Assembly: GCA_002405875.1 (NCBI GenBank)
Contig: DHMR01000036.1
Coordinates: 1 to 64,000, forward strand
Direction: 5' to 3'
DNA length: 64,000 nt
Origin: a bacterium UBA4637
GTDB taxonomy: Bacteria > Bacteroidota > Bacteroidia > Bacteroidales > Bacteroidaceae
Position 1 is the first letter of the stretch. The number at the start of each line of letters is the position of its first letter. This document shows, one piece after another, positions 25,698 to 34,189 of this stretch. The position numbers and the translations under genes are program-made. The notes under the pieces were generated by a model, which ran no database searches, was not told the origin of the DNA, and worked only from the letters and a program-made list of their open reading frames with translations.

Positions 25698-27665
25698 TTA
25701 CGTGAACTGCTCTACGAACTGGTCTTCATTGATGATGGCTATTCCCAGTTGGTGAGCCTTCTTGTTCTTGACGCTCTGTGATTCGGAGTCGTTGTTGATC
25801 AGGTAGTTGGTGCTTTTGCTTACACTTCCTGTCACTTTTCCTCCTTCGCCCTCGATGTAGGCTTTCAGCTCATTGCGGTTCTTGTAATGGTGTACGTCAC
25901 CCGTTATCACGAATGTGAGTCCCTGGCATTTGGTTCCCATATCTACAGGTTCTTCTTTCTGAATGCTGATTTCTTCCATCAGGTGAACCACTCGCTGATA
26001 GTTTTTGTCATCGCGGAACCATTCGATGAAGCGTGCGCTCTTCTCGGGTCCGATTCCATCGATGCTAGCAAATTCGTCGTCGAAGAGCGCGGTACGAGCC
26101 GTTTCTATCAATTCCTTTATCTGATATTTGCCGAGCAAACGTTTGGCAACGTCACCTCCACAGAGAGGGATGTTGAGTGCATAGAGTAGGTGCCTTCCGT
26201 CTGTTGTCCTACTTTTTTCAATGCTTTCCAACAAGTTGGTGACCGACTTCTTGCCAAATCCTTCAAAGGTCATGATTTGGAAGGCATGCTCACGGAGGTG
26301 GTAGAAGTCTGCGTATTCCTTGATCCATCCTTGGTTGATAAACACAGATACGGTTTGCTCGGATATTCCATCGATGTTGAGGCCTTCCTTGCTCACAAAT
26401 CTACTGAACTTTTTGAGTTGCTTGGCCGTGCAGTCTAGATTGGAGCAATGCAAGGTCTTTGTCCCAGTTTCACTTTCCACTACTTGGGCTTTCGAACCGC
26501 ATACCGGGCAAAATTCAGGAATAGTGAAATCACCTACTTTCTCTGTTATTTGGATGATTTTTGGTATAATCTTATTAGCTTTGATTACCTGGAGTTTGGT
26601 ACCTTTGCCTCCGATACCCAACCGCTCGCATTCGCTGATATTGCAGAGAGATGCTCTTCTTACGGTTGTTCCCTCTAGTTCCACGGGATTGAATACGGCT
26701 ACAGGTGAGATGGTGCTAGCTGCGCACGACCATTCGATATGGTCGAGTAGGGTGTCGGCATGCTCGTCCTGCCACTTGAAGGCAAAACCAGCACGAGTGG
26801 CATGGTGTCCTGTCACTGAACCTGTGGAAGCGTATACGGAATCATCGTAGGTGATGACGAGACCATCTACAGGATATGGATTCTCCTTGTCGGTCACTTT
26901 GTGAGTAAATTGGTCAATGGCGCTTTGTATTTTTTCCTGGGTGGGATCGTCGATGCGTTGCCGTTCGACAGGATGGAATCCTAGTTGATCGAGATAGTCC
27001 ATTCGTTTACCCCATGAGGTAATCTCATGCTCAGTATAGACTAGCGTAAAAGGAATCCATTGGATATGGCGCTGCTTCACCTCATCTACATCGTGCAAGG
27101 TTAGAGAGCCTGACGCCAGGTTCCTTGGGTTTGCATAGTCGCCTTCCGTTTCAATGAGGAAGCGTTCGAAATCGCTATAGGAAATGACAGCTTCACCTCT
27201 GACCACCAAGTGTCCCTTTTCCGAAATGTTGGGAAGAACACCTTGGATGGCGGGAGCCAAGTGTGTGATGTTAGTTCCTATGTGCCCGTTGCCACGAGTT
27301 ACGATCTTGGTAAGCTTGCCATTGTCGTATGTAATGACCAACGTAAGCCCATCAAGTTTCCACGACATCCAGATGGGTTTTCCTCCAGCCCATTTTGTTA
27401 ATTCACTTACTTGTTTCGTCTTGGCGAGAGAAAGGGCAGGAAATTCATGAGCCTCCTTTTGACCACTGATGGCATCGGCGGAAACTTTGTTCGTAGGAGA
27501 GCCGTCCAAAATGATACCCGTCTCTCCTTCCAATACTTTGAGTTGGTCGAACATTGAATCCCACTCGTAGTCGGTCATCAGTTCGCCCTTACCATTATAA
27601 TATGCTTCTGAAGCCTGGTTGAGCTTCTCAACCATTTGCTTCATGAGGGAAATCTTTTCTTCCAT
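25698..27665 (-). CDS. ligA: NAD-dependent DNA ligase, divergent LigA type
   Basis: Seals nicks using NAD+. 655 aa from the ATG at 27665; the longer frame starts with TTG inside the promoter and was rejected. Order: domain Ia (YYNGKGELMTDYEWD), adenylation domain with catalytic Lys in WKLDGLTLVITYDNGKL, OB fold, four-Cys zinc finger (CPVCGSK...HCSNLDC), helix-hairpin-helix region and a C-terminal BRCT domain. The usual RGDG and GEDVT motifs read RGNG and GTNIT, a form I associate with a second ligase type found in Clostridia. It may be an additional or acquired ligase rather than the main replicative one. Confidence 0.88.
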   Translation of the reverse strand: MEEKISLMKQMVEKLNQASEAYYNGKGELMTDYEWDSMFDQLKVLEGETGIILDGSPTNKVSADAISGQKEAHEFPALSLAKTKQVSELTKWAGGKPIWMSWKLDGLTLVITYDNGKLTKIVTRGNGHIGTNITHLAPAIQGVLPNISEKGHLVVRGEAVISYSDFERFLIETEGDYANPRNLASGSLTLHDVDEVKQRHIQWIPFTLVYTEHEITSWGKRMDYLDQLGFHPVERQRIDDPTQEKIQSAIDQFTHKVTDKENPYPVDGLVITYDDSVYASTGSVTGHHATRAGFAFKWQDEHADTLLDHIEWSCAASTISPVAVFNPVELEGTTVRRASLCNISECERLGIGGKGTKLQVIKANKIIPKIIQITEKVGDFTIPEFCPVCGSKAQVVESETGTKTLHCSNLDCTAKQLKKFSRFVSKEGLNIDGISEQTVSVFINQGWIKEYADFYHLREHAFQIMTFEGFGKKSVTNLLESIEKSRTTDGRHLLYALNIPLCGGDVAKRLLGKYQIKELIETARTALFDDEFASIDGIGPEKSARFIEWFRDDKNYQRVVHLMEEISIQKEEPVDMGTKCQGLTFVITGDVHHYKNRNELKAYIEGEGGKVTGSVSKSTNYLINNDSESQSVKNKKAHQLGIAIINEDQFVEQFT

Positions 27666-27686
27666 AATGTCACGTAACTTTGATTG

Positions 27687-27718
27687 CAAAGGTACGGTAA
27701 AAATTCCGTACTACCAAA
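27687..27718 (-). promoter_or_regulatory. ligA promoter (TTTG-N20-TACCTTTG)
   Basis: Minus-strand TTTG (27718-27715) and TACCTTTG (27694-27687) with a 20-nt spacer. The start falls near 27680, about 15 nt before the ATG. The TTG at 27689-27687 is part of the -7 box and cannot be a start codon. Confidence 0.8.
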
Positions 27719-27760
27719 TCTGTGGCAAATAAAATGGAAGAAAATGAGTAAAATGATGCT

Positions 27761-28312
27761 TTAGTGGTTGATTTCCTCTTCAGGATTGTAGGTTACATAT
27801 TCAAAAGCCACACGGATGCCCTTTCCGGGTCCATAGTCGACAGTTCCACAATAACAGAATCCCATCGTGTTGAGTAGTCTTACCATCTTGAAGTTTTTGA
27901 TATGGGTGTCCACCTTAATGCTTGGTACTTTCTCGACCTCGCACAATCCCTTTACTTGTTTGATAAAAGTCTGAGCCAATCCTTCACGTTGGTACTCCGG
28001 GAGAGTTGCAAAGCGATGGATCACATAATAGTTTCCGTTGGTTTGCCATTTGCCTTGCAGATCATCGTATCTTGGTTCTCCGTTCAAAGCAACAGCGCCA
28101 TAAACTGCTATTTTGTTCTGTATTGTCAATACGCGTGCTGCACCATTGTTGATGTCGTTGAGGATGTCGTCTCCTGTTGGATATCCTTCCGACCATTGGT
28201 GTAGGCCTGAGTCTATCATCTGCTGGCGTGCCTTATTGATGATATCTACGCAATCGTAATAGTCTCGTAACGTTGCAGCTCGAAAGTTGATGTTGTAATT
28301 TAATCTATGCAT
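27761..28312 (-). CDS. GNAT family N-acetyltransferase
   Basis: 183 aa. The GNAT acetyl-CoA loop reads LPEYQREGLAQTFIKQV (a variant of the R/Q-x-x-G-x-G/A motif), preceded by the beta-strand YVIHRFATL and followed by IKVDTHIKNFKMVRLLNTMGFCYCG, as in many N-acetyltransferases. The acceptor is unknown. It stands as a single gene with its own promoter (28360-28367) between ligA and the COG0523 gene. Confidence 0.88.
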   Translation of the reverse strand: MHRLNYNINFRAATLRDYYDCVDIINKARQQMIDSGLHQWSEGYPTGDDILNDINNGAARVLTIQNKIAVYGAVALNGEPRYDDLQGKWQTNGNYYVIHRFATLPEYQREGLAQTFIKQVKGLCEVEKVPSIKVDTHIKNFKMVRLLNTMGFCYCGTVDYGPGKGIRVAFEYVTYNPEEEINH

Positions 28313-28359
28313 TGACCTTTAAATCTTAATGGCTTTCGTTTAAATCTCTTTTTTGGCTG

Positions 28360-28367
28360 CAAAATTA
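28360..28367 (-). promoter_or_regulatory. GNAT gene promoter -7 box (TAATTTTG)
   Basis: Minus-strand TAATTTTG about 48 nt before the start codon; TTTG lies 22 nt further upstream, slightly wide spacing. Confidence 0.55.
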
Positions 28368-28396
28368 ACAAAAAAAAACGAAACTATACCAAAAAC

Positions 28397-28432
28397 GGAG
28401 AAAAAATAGCATTTATATGCTACTTTTTCTCC
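28397..28432 (-). terminator. Terminator after the COG0523 gene
   Basis: GGAGAAAAA and TTTTTCTCC with inner TAGCAT/ATGCTA pairs around a 4-nt loop; A/T tracts lie on both sides. Confidence 0.7.
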
Positions 28433-28499
28433 ATTCCTTATGCTTTTGAGGCAATTTCTGCCTTATAACGATAGTTCCTTTATCCTTTTTAGCGGGATT

Positions 28500-29756
28500 T
28501 TAGTCCCAAAGGCACTTGTCGAGTTCTGCGCAGATGGCTTCTTTGTTGAGGTGCTGGCCTATGAAGACAATCTTGATCATTCGGTCGCCCAATTCTGGAT
28601 CCCATTCCTTGCGAAGTTGCTCTTCGCGAGCGAGAAGTTCAGCCAGTTGATCCTTTGGCATTGTCGCCAGCCATTGGCCGGCTTGCTTCACGGTCTTCTG
28701 CTTGCCTGCCTGCTCAAAGACATAGCACATGTCTTTCTCGTCGGCGAAATAGCAGATACCTTTGGCACGTACTACATCTCGAGGCCATTTTCTTGCGACA
28801 AATTCATCGAAAAGGCTCAAATCGAATGGCTTTCTTCTGTAGTATACGAAAGTTCCTATGCCGTATTCTTCCACTTCGCCGCCTTCGTGATCATGGTCGT
28901 GGTCATGGTCGTGGTCATGATGGTGGTGATGCTCATGGTGGTGCTCATGCTCCTCATGGTTGTGATGGTGCTCATCCTCATCTTCATGTTCCTCTTCGTG
29001 CTCGTCATGTCCATCCTCATGTCGTTCAGCCTCGATTTCTTGAATCCAGCCTGCTGATGAAGCGACCGTGTTGAAGTCGAATCCGTGGGTGTTGATGATC
29101 TTGTCGAGATCTACGTCACCGTAGTTGCATTCGAAAATTTCGGCCTTTGGTTGGATGGCGCGGATAATCTGCTTTAATTTCTCCAGTTGCTTAGGTTCTA
29201 CTTCCGCAGCCTTGTTGAGCAAGATAATGTTGCAGAACTCGATTTGCTGGATAACCAGGGAGGCTAGGTCTTCCTCGTCGATGTCATTCTTCATCAGGTC
29301 GTCTCCATTAGCAAACTCATCCTTCATGCGTAAGGCATCGACCACAGTGACGATGCTATCTAGGCGCAGTACGCCATTCTTGATATACTCAGGACCGAGC
29401 GATGGAATCGAACAGATGGTCTGCGCAATAGGAGCAGGTTCGCAAATGCCGCTGGCCTCGATAACAATGTAGTCGAACTTTTTCATGTCGACAATCTCTT
29501 TCAGTTGTTCTACAAGGTCCATCTTCAGGGTGCAACAAATGCAACCGTTCTGGAGGGCTACCAAGGAATCGTCCTTCTTGCCGACTACGCCACCCTTTTC
29601 GATGAGGGCTGCATCTATATTGACTTCGCCGATATCATTGACAATGACGGCAAACTTGATGCCTTTCTTATTGGCCAAGATTTTGTTCAGCAAAGTTGTC
29701 TTGCCACTGCCTAAATAACCAGTCAACAATAAAACTGGAACTTCTTTTGTATTCAT
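28500..29756 (-). CDS. COG0523 (CobW/ZNG1-type) metallochaperone GTPase, His-rich
   Basis: 418 aa. G3E GTPase with P-loop GYLGSGKTT (13-21), the metal-binding CxCC motif in GCICCTLK (71-78), a Walker B/G3 region YIVIEASG and NKAAE-type G4. A C-terminal CobW_C domain follows (from about 296). Between them, residues 246-290 hold 22 His among Asp/Glu, a metal-binding tract. COG0523 proteins deliver metals, often zinc under starvation. No Zur-like site was recognised upstream, so zinc is an inference from the His tract. Confidence 0.9.
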   Translation of the reverse strand: MNTKEVPVLLLTGYLGSGKTTLLNKILANKKGIKFAVIVNDIGEVNIDAALIEKGGVVGKKDDSLVALQNGCICCTLKMDLVEQLKEIVDMKKFDYIVIEASGICEPAPIAQTICSIPSLGPEYIKNGVLRLDSIVTVVDALRMKDEFANGDDLMKNDIDEEDLASLVIQQIEFCNIILLNKAAEVEPKQLEKLKQIIRAIQPKAEIFECNYGDVDLDKIINTHGFDFNTVASSAGWIQEIEAERHEDGHDEHEEEHEDEDEHHHNHEEHEHHHEHHHHHDHDHDHDHDHEGGEVEEYGIGTFVYYRRKPFDLSLFDEFVARKWPRDVVRAKGICYFADEKDMCYVFEQAGKQKTVKQAGQWLATMPKDQLAELLAREEQLRKEWDPELGDRMIKIVFIGQHLNKEAICAELDKCLWD

Positions 29757-29834
29757 AATAAGATGAAATTTTATTAAGAAATTATATGAATTAATTCTGA
29801 TGTTTCAACAACAAATATTATGCCATAAAATAAC

Positions 29835-29881
29835 AAAACCAGAGGCGCTGGCTGCTATATTGCCAAAACGCTTCCGGTTTT
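29835..29881 (-). terminator. Terminator after dsbD
   Basis: AAAACC and GGTTTT with inner GAGGCG/CGCTTC pairs close a long loop; T-rich on the minus-strand exit. Confidence 0.6.
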
Positions 29882-29935
29882 AATGTTATTTAAACATAGC
29901 AAACTGCTTTGTTTCTTGTATGCCTTGCTATTCGT

Positions 29936-32017
29936 TTATTTTTTGTAAGCTTCGAGACCCTTGTTGAGGAAGTCGAGATAAGCTGGCACGTCTTCCTTGT
30001 AGCTGAAGGAGGCAGTGAGAGGGTTGCCCTCATTGTCGACAGCAACATAGAATGGCTGGGCGTTAGCACCAAACTTGCTTGCTTGGAGATAACTCCACTT
30101 GTCTCCGACGGTACGTAAGGTCTTTTTCTCGCCATTGAAGGTCACCTCCATAGGCTGTGGTAGAGGAGTCTTATCGTCCACGTAAAGGGAGATTAATATG
30201 TAGTCCTTGGTTAACTTGTCGGCTACTGACGGGTCGGTCCATACCGATGCTTCCATCTTGCGGCAGTTAACACAACCAAATCCGGTGAAGTCGAGCAATA
30301 CGGGTTTGCCTTGAGCCTTGGCTGCAGCCATGCCCAACTCGTAGTCCTTGTATGCAGGTTCGACGTTCTTGTTGTTGAGGTTGAAGTCCTGTGTGTTGAT
30401 AGGCGGTGCGAAAGCACTCACAGCCTTGCAAGGGGCACCCCATAGGCCTGGAATCATGTAGACTGCAAATGCCAGGGAACAGAGACCCAAGATGATGCAA
30501 GGTACAGGCATAGGCTTCTGGATGTCTCCTCCGATGGCGTCAACCTGAAATTTCAACTTGCCTATTAAGTATAATCCCAAGGAACCAAAGATGACTATCC
30601 AGAGTGATAGGAACACTTCACGGTCCATGATGTGCCATCCGTATGCCAAGTCTGCGACCGACAGGAACTTTAAGGAGAAGGCTAACTCGACAAAACCTAA
30701 GACAATCTTGATGGTCTCCATCCATGATCCAGACTTAGGAGCTGATTTCAGCCACGATGGGAACAAGGCAAACAGGGTGAATGGCAAGGCTAAAGCCAAC
30801 GCGAAGCCAAACATGCCGACGGTTGGAGCCAACCAGTCACCTGAGGTAACCGTCTGAACCAACAACAGTCCGATGATAGGAGCTGTGCATGAGAAGGATA
30901 CCAATACAAGCGTGAAGGCCATCAAAAAGATGGAAATCAGGCCGGTGGTGCTAGATGCCTTGTTGTCCACGGCATTTGCCCATCGATCTGGCAATTTGAT
31001 TTCAAACCATCCGAAGAAAGAAAACGCGAACACTGCCAGTAGGGCAAACAAGATGATATTGAATACTGCGCTGGTTGAAAGCTCGTTCAATTTGCTTGGA
31101 CCGAAGATGGCAGTTATCAACAAACCTAGGCCCAAATAGATGATGACAATGGAAAGACCGTAAGTGACCGCATCCTTGATGCCTTTCTTCTTGTCATCCT
31201 TGGCTCTCTTCAAGAAGAAACTGATAGTCATTGGGATGATAGGCCAGATACAAGGCATAACTAAGGCCAAGAGACCACCTACGAGACCCATTAAGAAAAT
31301 GTAAATGAGAGAGTGATTGGCAATGTCGTTGGTACCGCCAAAAGCTTGTAGCTCTTTGACAACTGGTTTCCAAAGAGATTTGGCATCCAGTGAACTGACA
31401 GCTGAAGCCAGTGCTGCAGAGTCCAGCATTTGTGTTGTATCTACTTCCTGCCCGAGGGCTGTCAATTTTGCCAGAGAGTCAGCCTTGGCTTGTGCGGCTG
31501 CCGCTGGATCTAGCTTGGCATCTCCCTTGGCTTGTTCTTCCTTGACAGCTTTGCTATCTACTGCAGGTGACTTGCCGGAACCCTTGAAGTTTGCCTCGCT
31601 AGGTGGCATGCAGTTTTGGTCGTTGCAGGCGCCGTACTCGACATAGGCATCTATCGTATAGTTAGGTTTGGTAAATTTGATTTTCTGGACAAAGGTGACG
31701 CTTCCCTCGAAGTATCTCAACTTCATTCCAAAAAGATTGTCATAGCTAGAGATTTCGTGTCCACGAGGCTGCAAGGCTCCGACAGGTTCTGCGCCATCCA
31801 TCTTGTTGACGTTGAAGGATGCCGAAATCGGACCATCACCGCCCAAACCGGTTGAATAGACATGCCAACCTGGCTGAATCTTGCCCGTGAAAACGATTTC
31901 AGCCTCAGCGGAGCCGTTCGTTTTCAGTGAACTTGTAAATTTCACAGGGTTCATCATCTGAGCCTGGGCAAACAGTACTGCTAAGAGTAGCTGTAAAATT
32001 ACGAGTGTTCTTTTCAT
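29936..32017 (-). CDS. dsbD: Thiol:disulfide interchange protein DsbD
   Basis: 693 aa; carries electrons from cytoplasmic thioredoxin across the inner membrane to periplasmic thiols. After a signal peptide comes an N-terminal DsbD-like domain with the Cys pair GACNDQNC, a membrane domain of eight or so helices with its own Cys (LVMPCIWPI and SFSCTAPI), and a C-terminal thioredoxin domain with FTGFGCVNCRKMEA. All three Cys pairs are there. The Ala/Lys-rich segment at about 145-195 is a linker. trxB, which would feed this route, is encoded 1 kb upstream. Confidence 0.95.
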   Translation of the reverse strand: MKRTLVILQLLLAVLFAQAQMMNPVKFTSSLKTNGSAEAEIVFTGKIQPGWHVYSTGLGGDGPISASFNVNKMDGAEPVGALQPRGHEISSYDNLFGMKLRYFEGSVTFVQKIKFTKPNYTIDAYVEYGACNDQNCMPPSEANFKGSGKSPAVDSKAVKEEQAKGDAKLDPAAAAQAKADSLAKLTALGQEVDTTQMLDSAALASAVSSLDAKSLWKPVVKELQAFGGTNDIANHSLIYIFLMGLVGGLLALVMPCIWPIIPMTISFFLKRAKDDKKKGIKDAVTYGLSIVIIYLGLGLLITAIFGPSKLNELSTSAVFNIILFALLAVFAFSFFGWFEIKLPDRWANAVDNKASSTTGLISIFLMAFTLVLVSFSCTAPIIGLLLVQTVTSGDWLAPTVGMFGFALALALPFTLFALFPSWLKSAPKSGSWMETIKIVLGFVELAFSLKFLSVADLAYGWHIMDREVFLSLWIVIFGSLGLYLIGKLKFQVDAIGGDIQKPMPVPCIILGLCSLAFAVYMIPGLWGAPCKAVSAFAPPINTQDFNLNNKNVEPAYKDYELGMAAAKAQGKPVLLDFTGFGCVNCRKMEASVWTDPSVADKLTKDYILISLYVDDKTPLPQPMEVTFNGEKKTLRTVGDKWSYLQASKFGANAQPFYVAVDNEGNPLTASFSYKEDVPAYLDFLNKGLEAYKK

Positions 32018-32082
32018 TTTTTATTGATATGATTTTGTTTTTGATGCGAAGTTATTGTGCTAAGTCTTTACCAATTTGGTTG

Positions 32083-32090
32083 CAAAGTTA
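32083..32090 (-). promoter_or_regulatory. dsbD promoter -7 box (TAACTTTG)
   Basis: Minus-strand TAACTTTG, giving a leader of about 60 nt before the dsbD ATG. Confidence 0.6.
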
Positions 32091-32354
32091 CGATAAAAAA
32101 CCGATATTCATGTAAATGTTATTCGAATTTATTGAATTTACGACTTTATAAGCTTTGCTTTTTATATTTTTAATACGTTTTGCTCACATGAATAGGGTAC
32201 TGGAGTTTTTAATATTTAAGAGATTTTAAAGGTCTGGAGTCTATTCTGAACGCTCGAAACCTTGGGTATGACCGTTCTTGCTTGAATGGGACTCATCGTG
32301 CTTCCCAACAACTTTTGGCTTTGGCAGAAAATGCTTTCTTGTCCTGACAGAAAA

Positions 32355-32393
32355 TGCCCCAAGGTCTATCGGGTTACTGTAGACCTTGGGGCA
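32355..32393 (-). terminator. Perfect 14-bp hairpin, probable terminator
   Basis: TGCCCCAAGGTCTA pairs without mismatch with TAGACCTTGGGGCA around an 11-nt loop; ATTTTCTGT follows on the minus strand, a weak T run. It lies 50 nt past the stop of the 179-aa gene. The remainder of the 32018-32444 gap holds the dsbD promoter and a short repeat, and no gene I can support. Confidence 0.6.
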
Positions 32394-32402
32394 ATGATCA
32401 TT

Positions 32403-32463
32403 CTATCTCTTTGTCATGAGATTTTTTTCGACATGTGGCATTTCTTATATCTTTGTCATGTGA
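32403..32463 (-). repeat. 19-nt gene-end duplication, 42-nt period
   Basis: The last codons and stop of the 179-aa gene (TCACATGACAAAGATATAA, minus strand, 32463-32445) recur at 32421-32403 as TCTCATGACAAAGAGATAG, 16 of 19 positions identical, stop triplet included. Confidence 0.8.
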
Positions 32464-32984
32464 TAGCCAAGCGTTTTTAACTCTATGGCCATTCCCATGA
32501 GATACATCTGGTGAAGAGCTGCAATAAAACCGCGGAAGGCAGTCTCCGTACCTGGTTCGATGCCCTGGTGGATGAGAAGGCTGTAGGTGCGAGAGGCGCA
32601 TTCTGCCACAACGTGGGAGAGCTTCTTGTGTGCTTCTTTGTCGAGGAGAAGTACTTTCTCGCAAATGTAGTCGTCCATGTGGTCGAAGTCCTGGCAGTCC
32701 CGTAGATGCTTATAGGGATCTTCCAACTTGCTGTAGAGCTCCCAGTCTGAGTCCCAGTATTTGGCGATGGCCATGCCGACAAACATGATCCATCCGAGTG
32801 AAACCGTAGGATATTTGGCAAATTCGCGCATGGCATCAGGTAGGTAACTTTCGCCAATCTTTGACCAAAGTCCTTCGATATCAGGTGCTTCTGGCAGGTG
32901 CTCGTCTACCAAGTCCAAGGATCTCAAATATAGCTTGAGGTCTTTTTGGAATATTTTTTCAAAATCTATTTTCTTTGCTTCCAT
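32445..32984 (-). CDS. Conserved-type soluble protein, unknown function
   Basis: 179 aa, not recognised. No signal peptide. It looks all-helical, with aromatic and acidic patches (FEKIFQKDLKLYLRSLDLVDEH, KYWDSDWELYSKLEDPYKHLRD) and a mildly hydrophobic central helix (VSLGWIMFVGMAIAKYW). It begins 21 nt after the trxB stop region on the same strand, so it is probably co-transcribed with trxB, though no redox motif is visible in it (only two Cys, not paired). Confidence 0.7.
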   Translation of the reverse strand: MEAKKIDFEKIFQKDLKLYLRSLDLVDEHLPEAPDIEGLWSKIGESYLPDAMREFAKYPTVSLGWIMFVGMAIAKYWDSDWELYSKLEDPYKHLRDCQDFDHMDDYICEKVLLLDKEAHKKLSHVVAECASRTYSLLIHQGIEPGTETAFRGFIAALHQMYLMGMAIELKTLGYHMTKI

Positions 32985-33005
32985 GTGTCGATGTTATGGG
33001 AAGTG

Positions 33006-33938
33006 CTAGAGTTGTTGTAGATAGCGATCTGCTTCGATGGCAGCCTTGGCACCTGAGCCGGCAGCCACGATGCCTTGGCGGTAAACAGGGTCGGCTACGT
33101 CGCCAGCGGCAAATACACCTGGGATGTTTGTGCTAGCTGTACCTGGCTTCACCTTGATGAAACCTTGTTCGTCCAAGTCGATGTATTCTTTGAACAGGTC
33201 TGTGTTTGGCTTGTGTCCAATAGCCAGGAAGAAACCGTCGATGGCAATGTCGAAATTCTCCTCGTTTGGCTCTCCTTTATGTTTTACTAGGTGAGCACCT
33301 TCCACGCCATTTTCGCCAAAGAGTCCTACCGTGTTGGTCTCAAACAAGATTTCGATATTCTCCTTTTCTTTCACACGTTTCTGCATGATCTCGGCTGCAC
33401 GAAGGTATGGCTTTCTCACGATCATGTAAACTTTCTTGGTGAGTCCTGCCAGGTACATGGCTTCCTCGCATGCTGTGTCACCACCACCCACGACGGCTAC
33501 GGTGCGTTTGCGATAGAAAAAGCCATCACAGGTGGCACAGGCGGAAACGCCTTGTCCTCTGTACTTCTCCTCGTCAGCGAGTCCTAGGTATTTGGCTGAG
33601 GCTCCTGTAGCGATGATGACGGTGTCAGCGAGAATCTCGTTTCCATTTTCGTCCTCGACCTGGAATGGACGTTGGCTGAAGTCCACTTTCGTGATACTTC
33701 CGTCACGTAAGTCAGCGCCGAAACGGGCGGCTTGCTCACGGAAGTCCATCATCATCTGGTTTCCGTCTACTCCGTTGGGGTAACCAGGAAAGTTTTCTAC
33801 GATGGTCGTGGTGGTCAACTGTCCACCAGGTTGTATACCTGCATAGAGAACAGGCTTCAAGTCTGCTCTACCTGCGTAGATTGCGGCAGTGTAACCTGCT
33901 GGGCCACTACCAATAATCAAAGTCTTTACTTTTTCCAT
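33006..33938 (-). CDS. trxB: Thioredoxin-disulfide reductase
   Basis: 310 aa FAD/NADPH enzyme that reduces thioredoxin. FAD site GSGPAGYTAAIYAG near the start, redox CATCDG, NADPH site VVGGGDTACEEA and the C-terminal FAD motif GVFAAGDVADPVYRQ are all present. Start is the ATG at 33938; the longer frame begins with TTG only about 9 nt from the -7 box and would leave no leader. Neighbour dsbD uses reduced thioredoxin as electron donor. Confidence 0.96.
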   Translation of the reverse strand: MEKVKTLIIGSGPAGYTAAIYAGRADLKPVLYAGIQPGGQLTTTTIVENFPGYPNGVDGNQMMMDFREQAARFGADLRDGSITKVDFSQRPFQVEDENGNEILADTVIIATGASAKYLGLADEEKYRGQGVSACATCDGFFYRKRTVAVVGGGDTACEEAMYLAGLTKKVYMIVRKPYLRAAEIMQKRVKEKENIEILFETNTVGLFGENGVEGAHLVKHKGEPNEENFDIAIDGFFLAIGHKPNTDLFKEYIDLDEQGFIKVKPGTASTNIPGVFAAGDVADPVYRQGIVAAGSGAKAAIEADRYLQQL

Positions 33939-33961
33939 GTTTTTTTGATGCAATTTGCTTG

Positions 33962-33992
33962 CAAAGTTACATGATATCAGTAAAATAGCAAA
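33962..33992 (-). promoter_or_regulatory. trxB promoter (TTTG-N19-TAACTTTG)
   Basis: Minus-strand TTTG (33992-33989) and TAACTTTG (33969-33962), spacer 19 nt. It is divergent from the promoter at 34064. Confidence 0.75.
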
Positions 33993-34063
33993 ATTTTTTC
34001 ATTTCTTTTTACTTCTAAGAGCAATATTTGTCTCTTTTTTCTGTGTTTCTAGGATATTTTTAC

Positions 34064-34071
34064 TAACTTTG
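34064..34071 (+). promoter_or_regulatory. Promoter -7 box (TAACTTTG) of the ATPase-CYTH gene
   Basis: TAACTTTG with transcription from about 34078, leaving an unusually long leader of about 112 nt. No -33 TTTG at standard spacing. Confidence 0.6.
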
Positions 34072-34087
34072 CAACCTCAAAGGTTAC

Positions 34088-34147
34088 GTATCCCCTGTAG
34101 AATTGTATTTACGGAAATCCGAAATGAAAATGCCGGGGGTATGAGCT
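34088..34147 (+). promoter_or_regulatory. Possible structured leader
   Basis: In the long leader, GTATCCCC pairs with GGGGGTAT (8 pairs, two G-U) around a 40-nt middle that holds a small CGG/CCG hairpin. No match to a riboswitch class I know. Confidence 0.3.
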
Positions 34148-34189
34148 TGAATATTATGTATTTTAATTTAAATTATCAAGAATATTTAG

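Noticed and set aside
28440..29057. Plus-strand frame of 205 codons with Met/Val-rich repeats
   Set aside because: It is the reverse complement of the His/Asp/Glu tract in the COG0523 gene.
32355..32393. The perfect hairpin as a riboswitch or mobile-element end
   Set aside because: It is a simple stem-loop behind a gene with a T-rich exit on that strand, and a terminator explains it.
33938..33953. TTG start giving a longer TrxB; likewise TTG or GTG starts for ligA, uvrB, bamD, the MBL and AtpI-like genes
   Set aside because: For trxB, ligA and bamD the alternative codon lies in or just behind the -7 box; in each case a nearby ATG gives the usual N-terminus.
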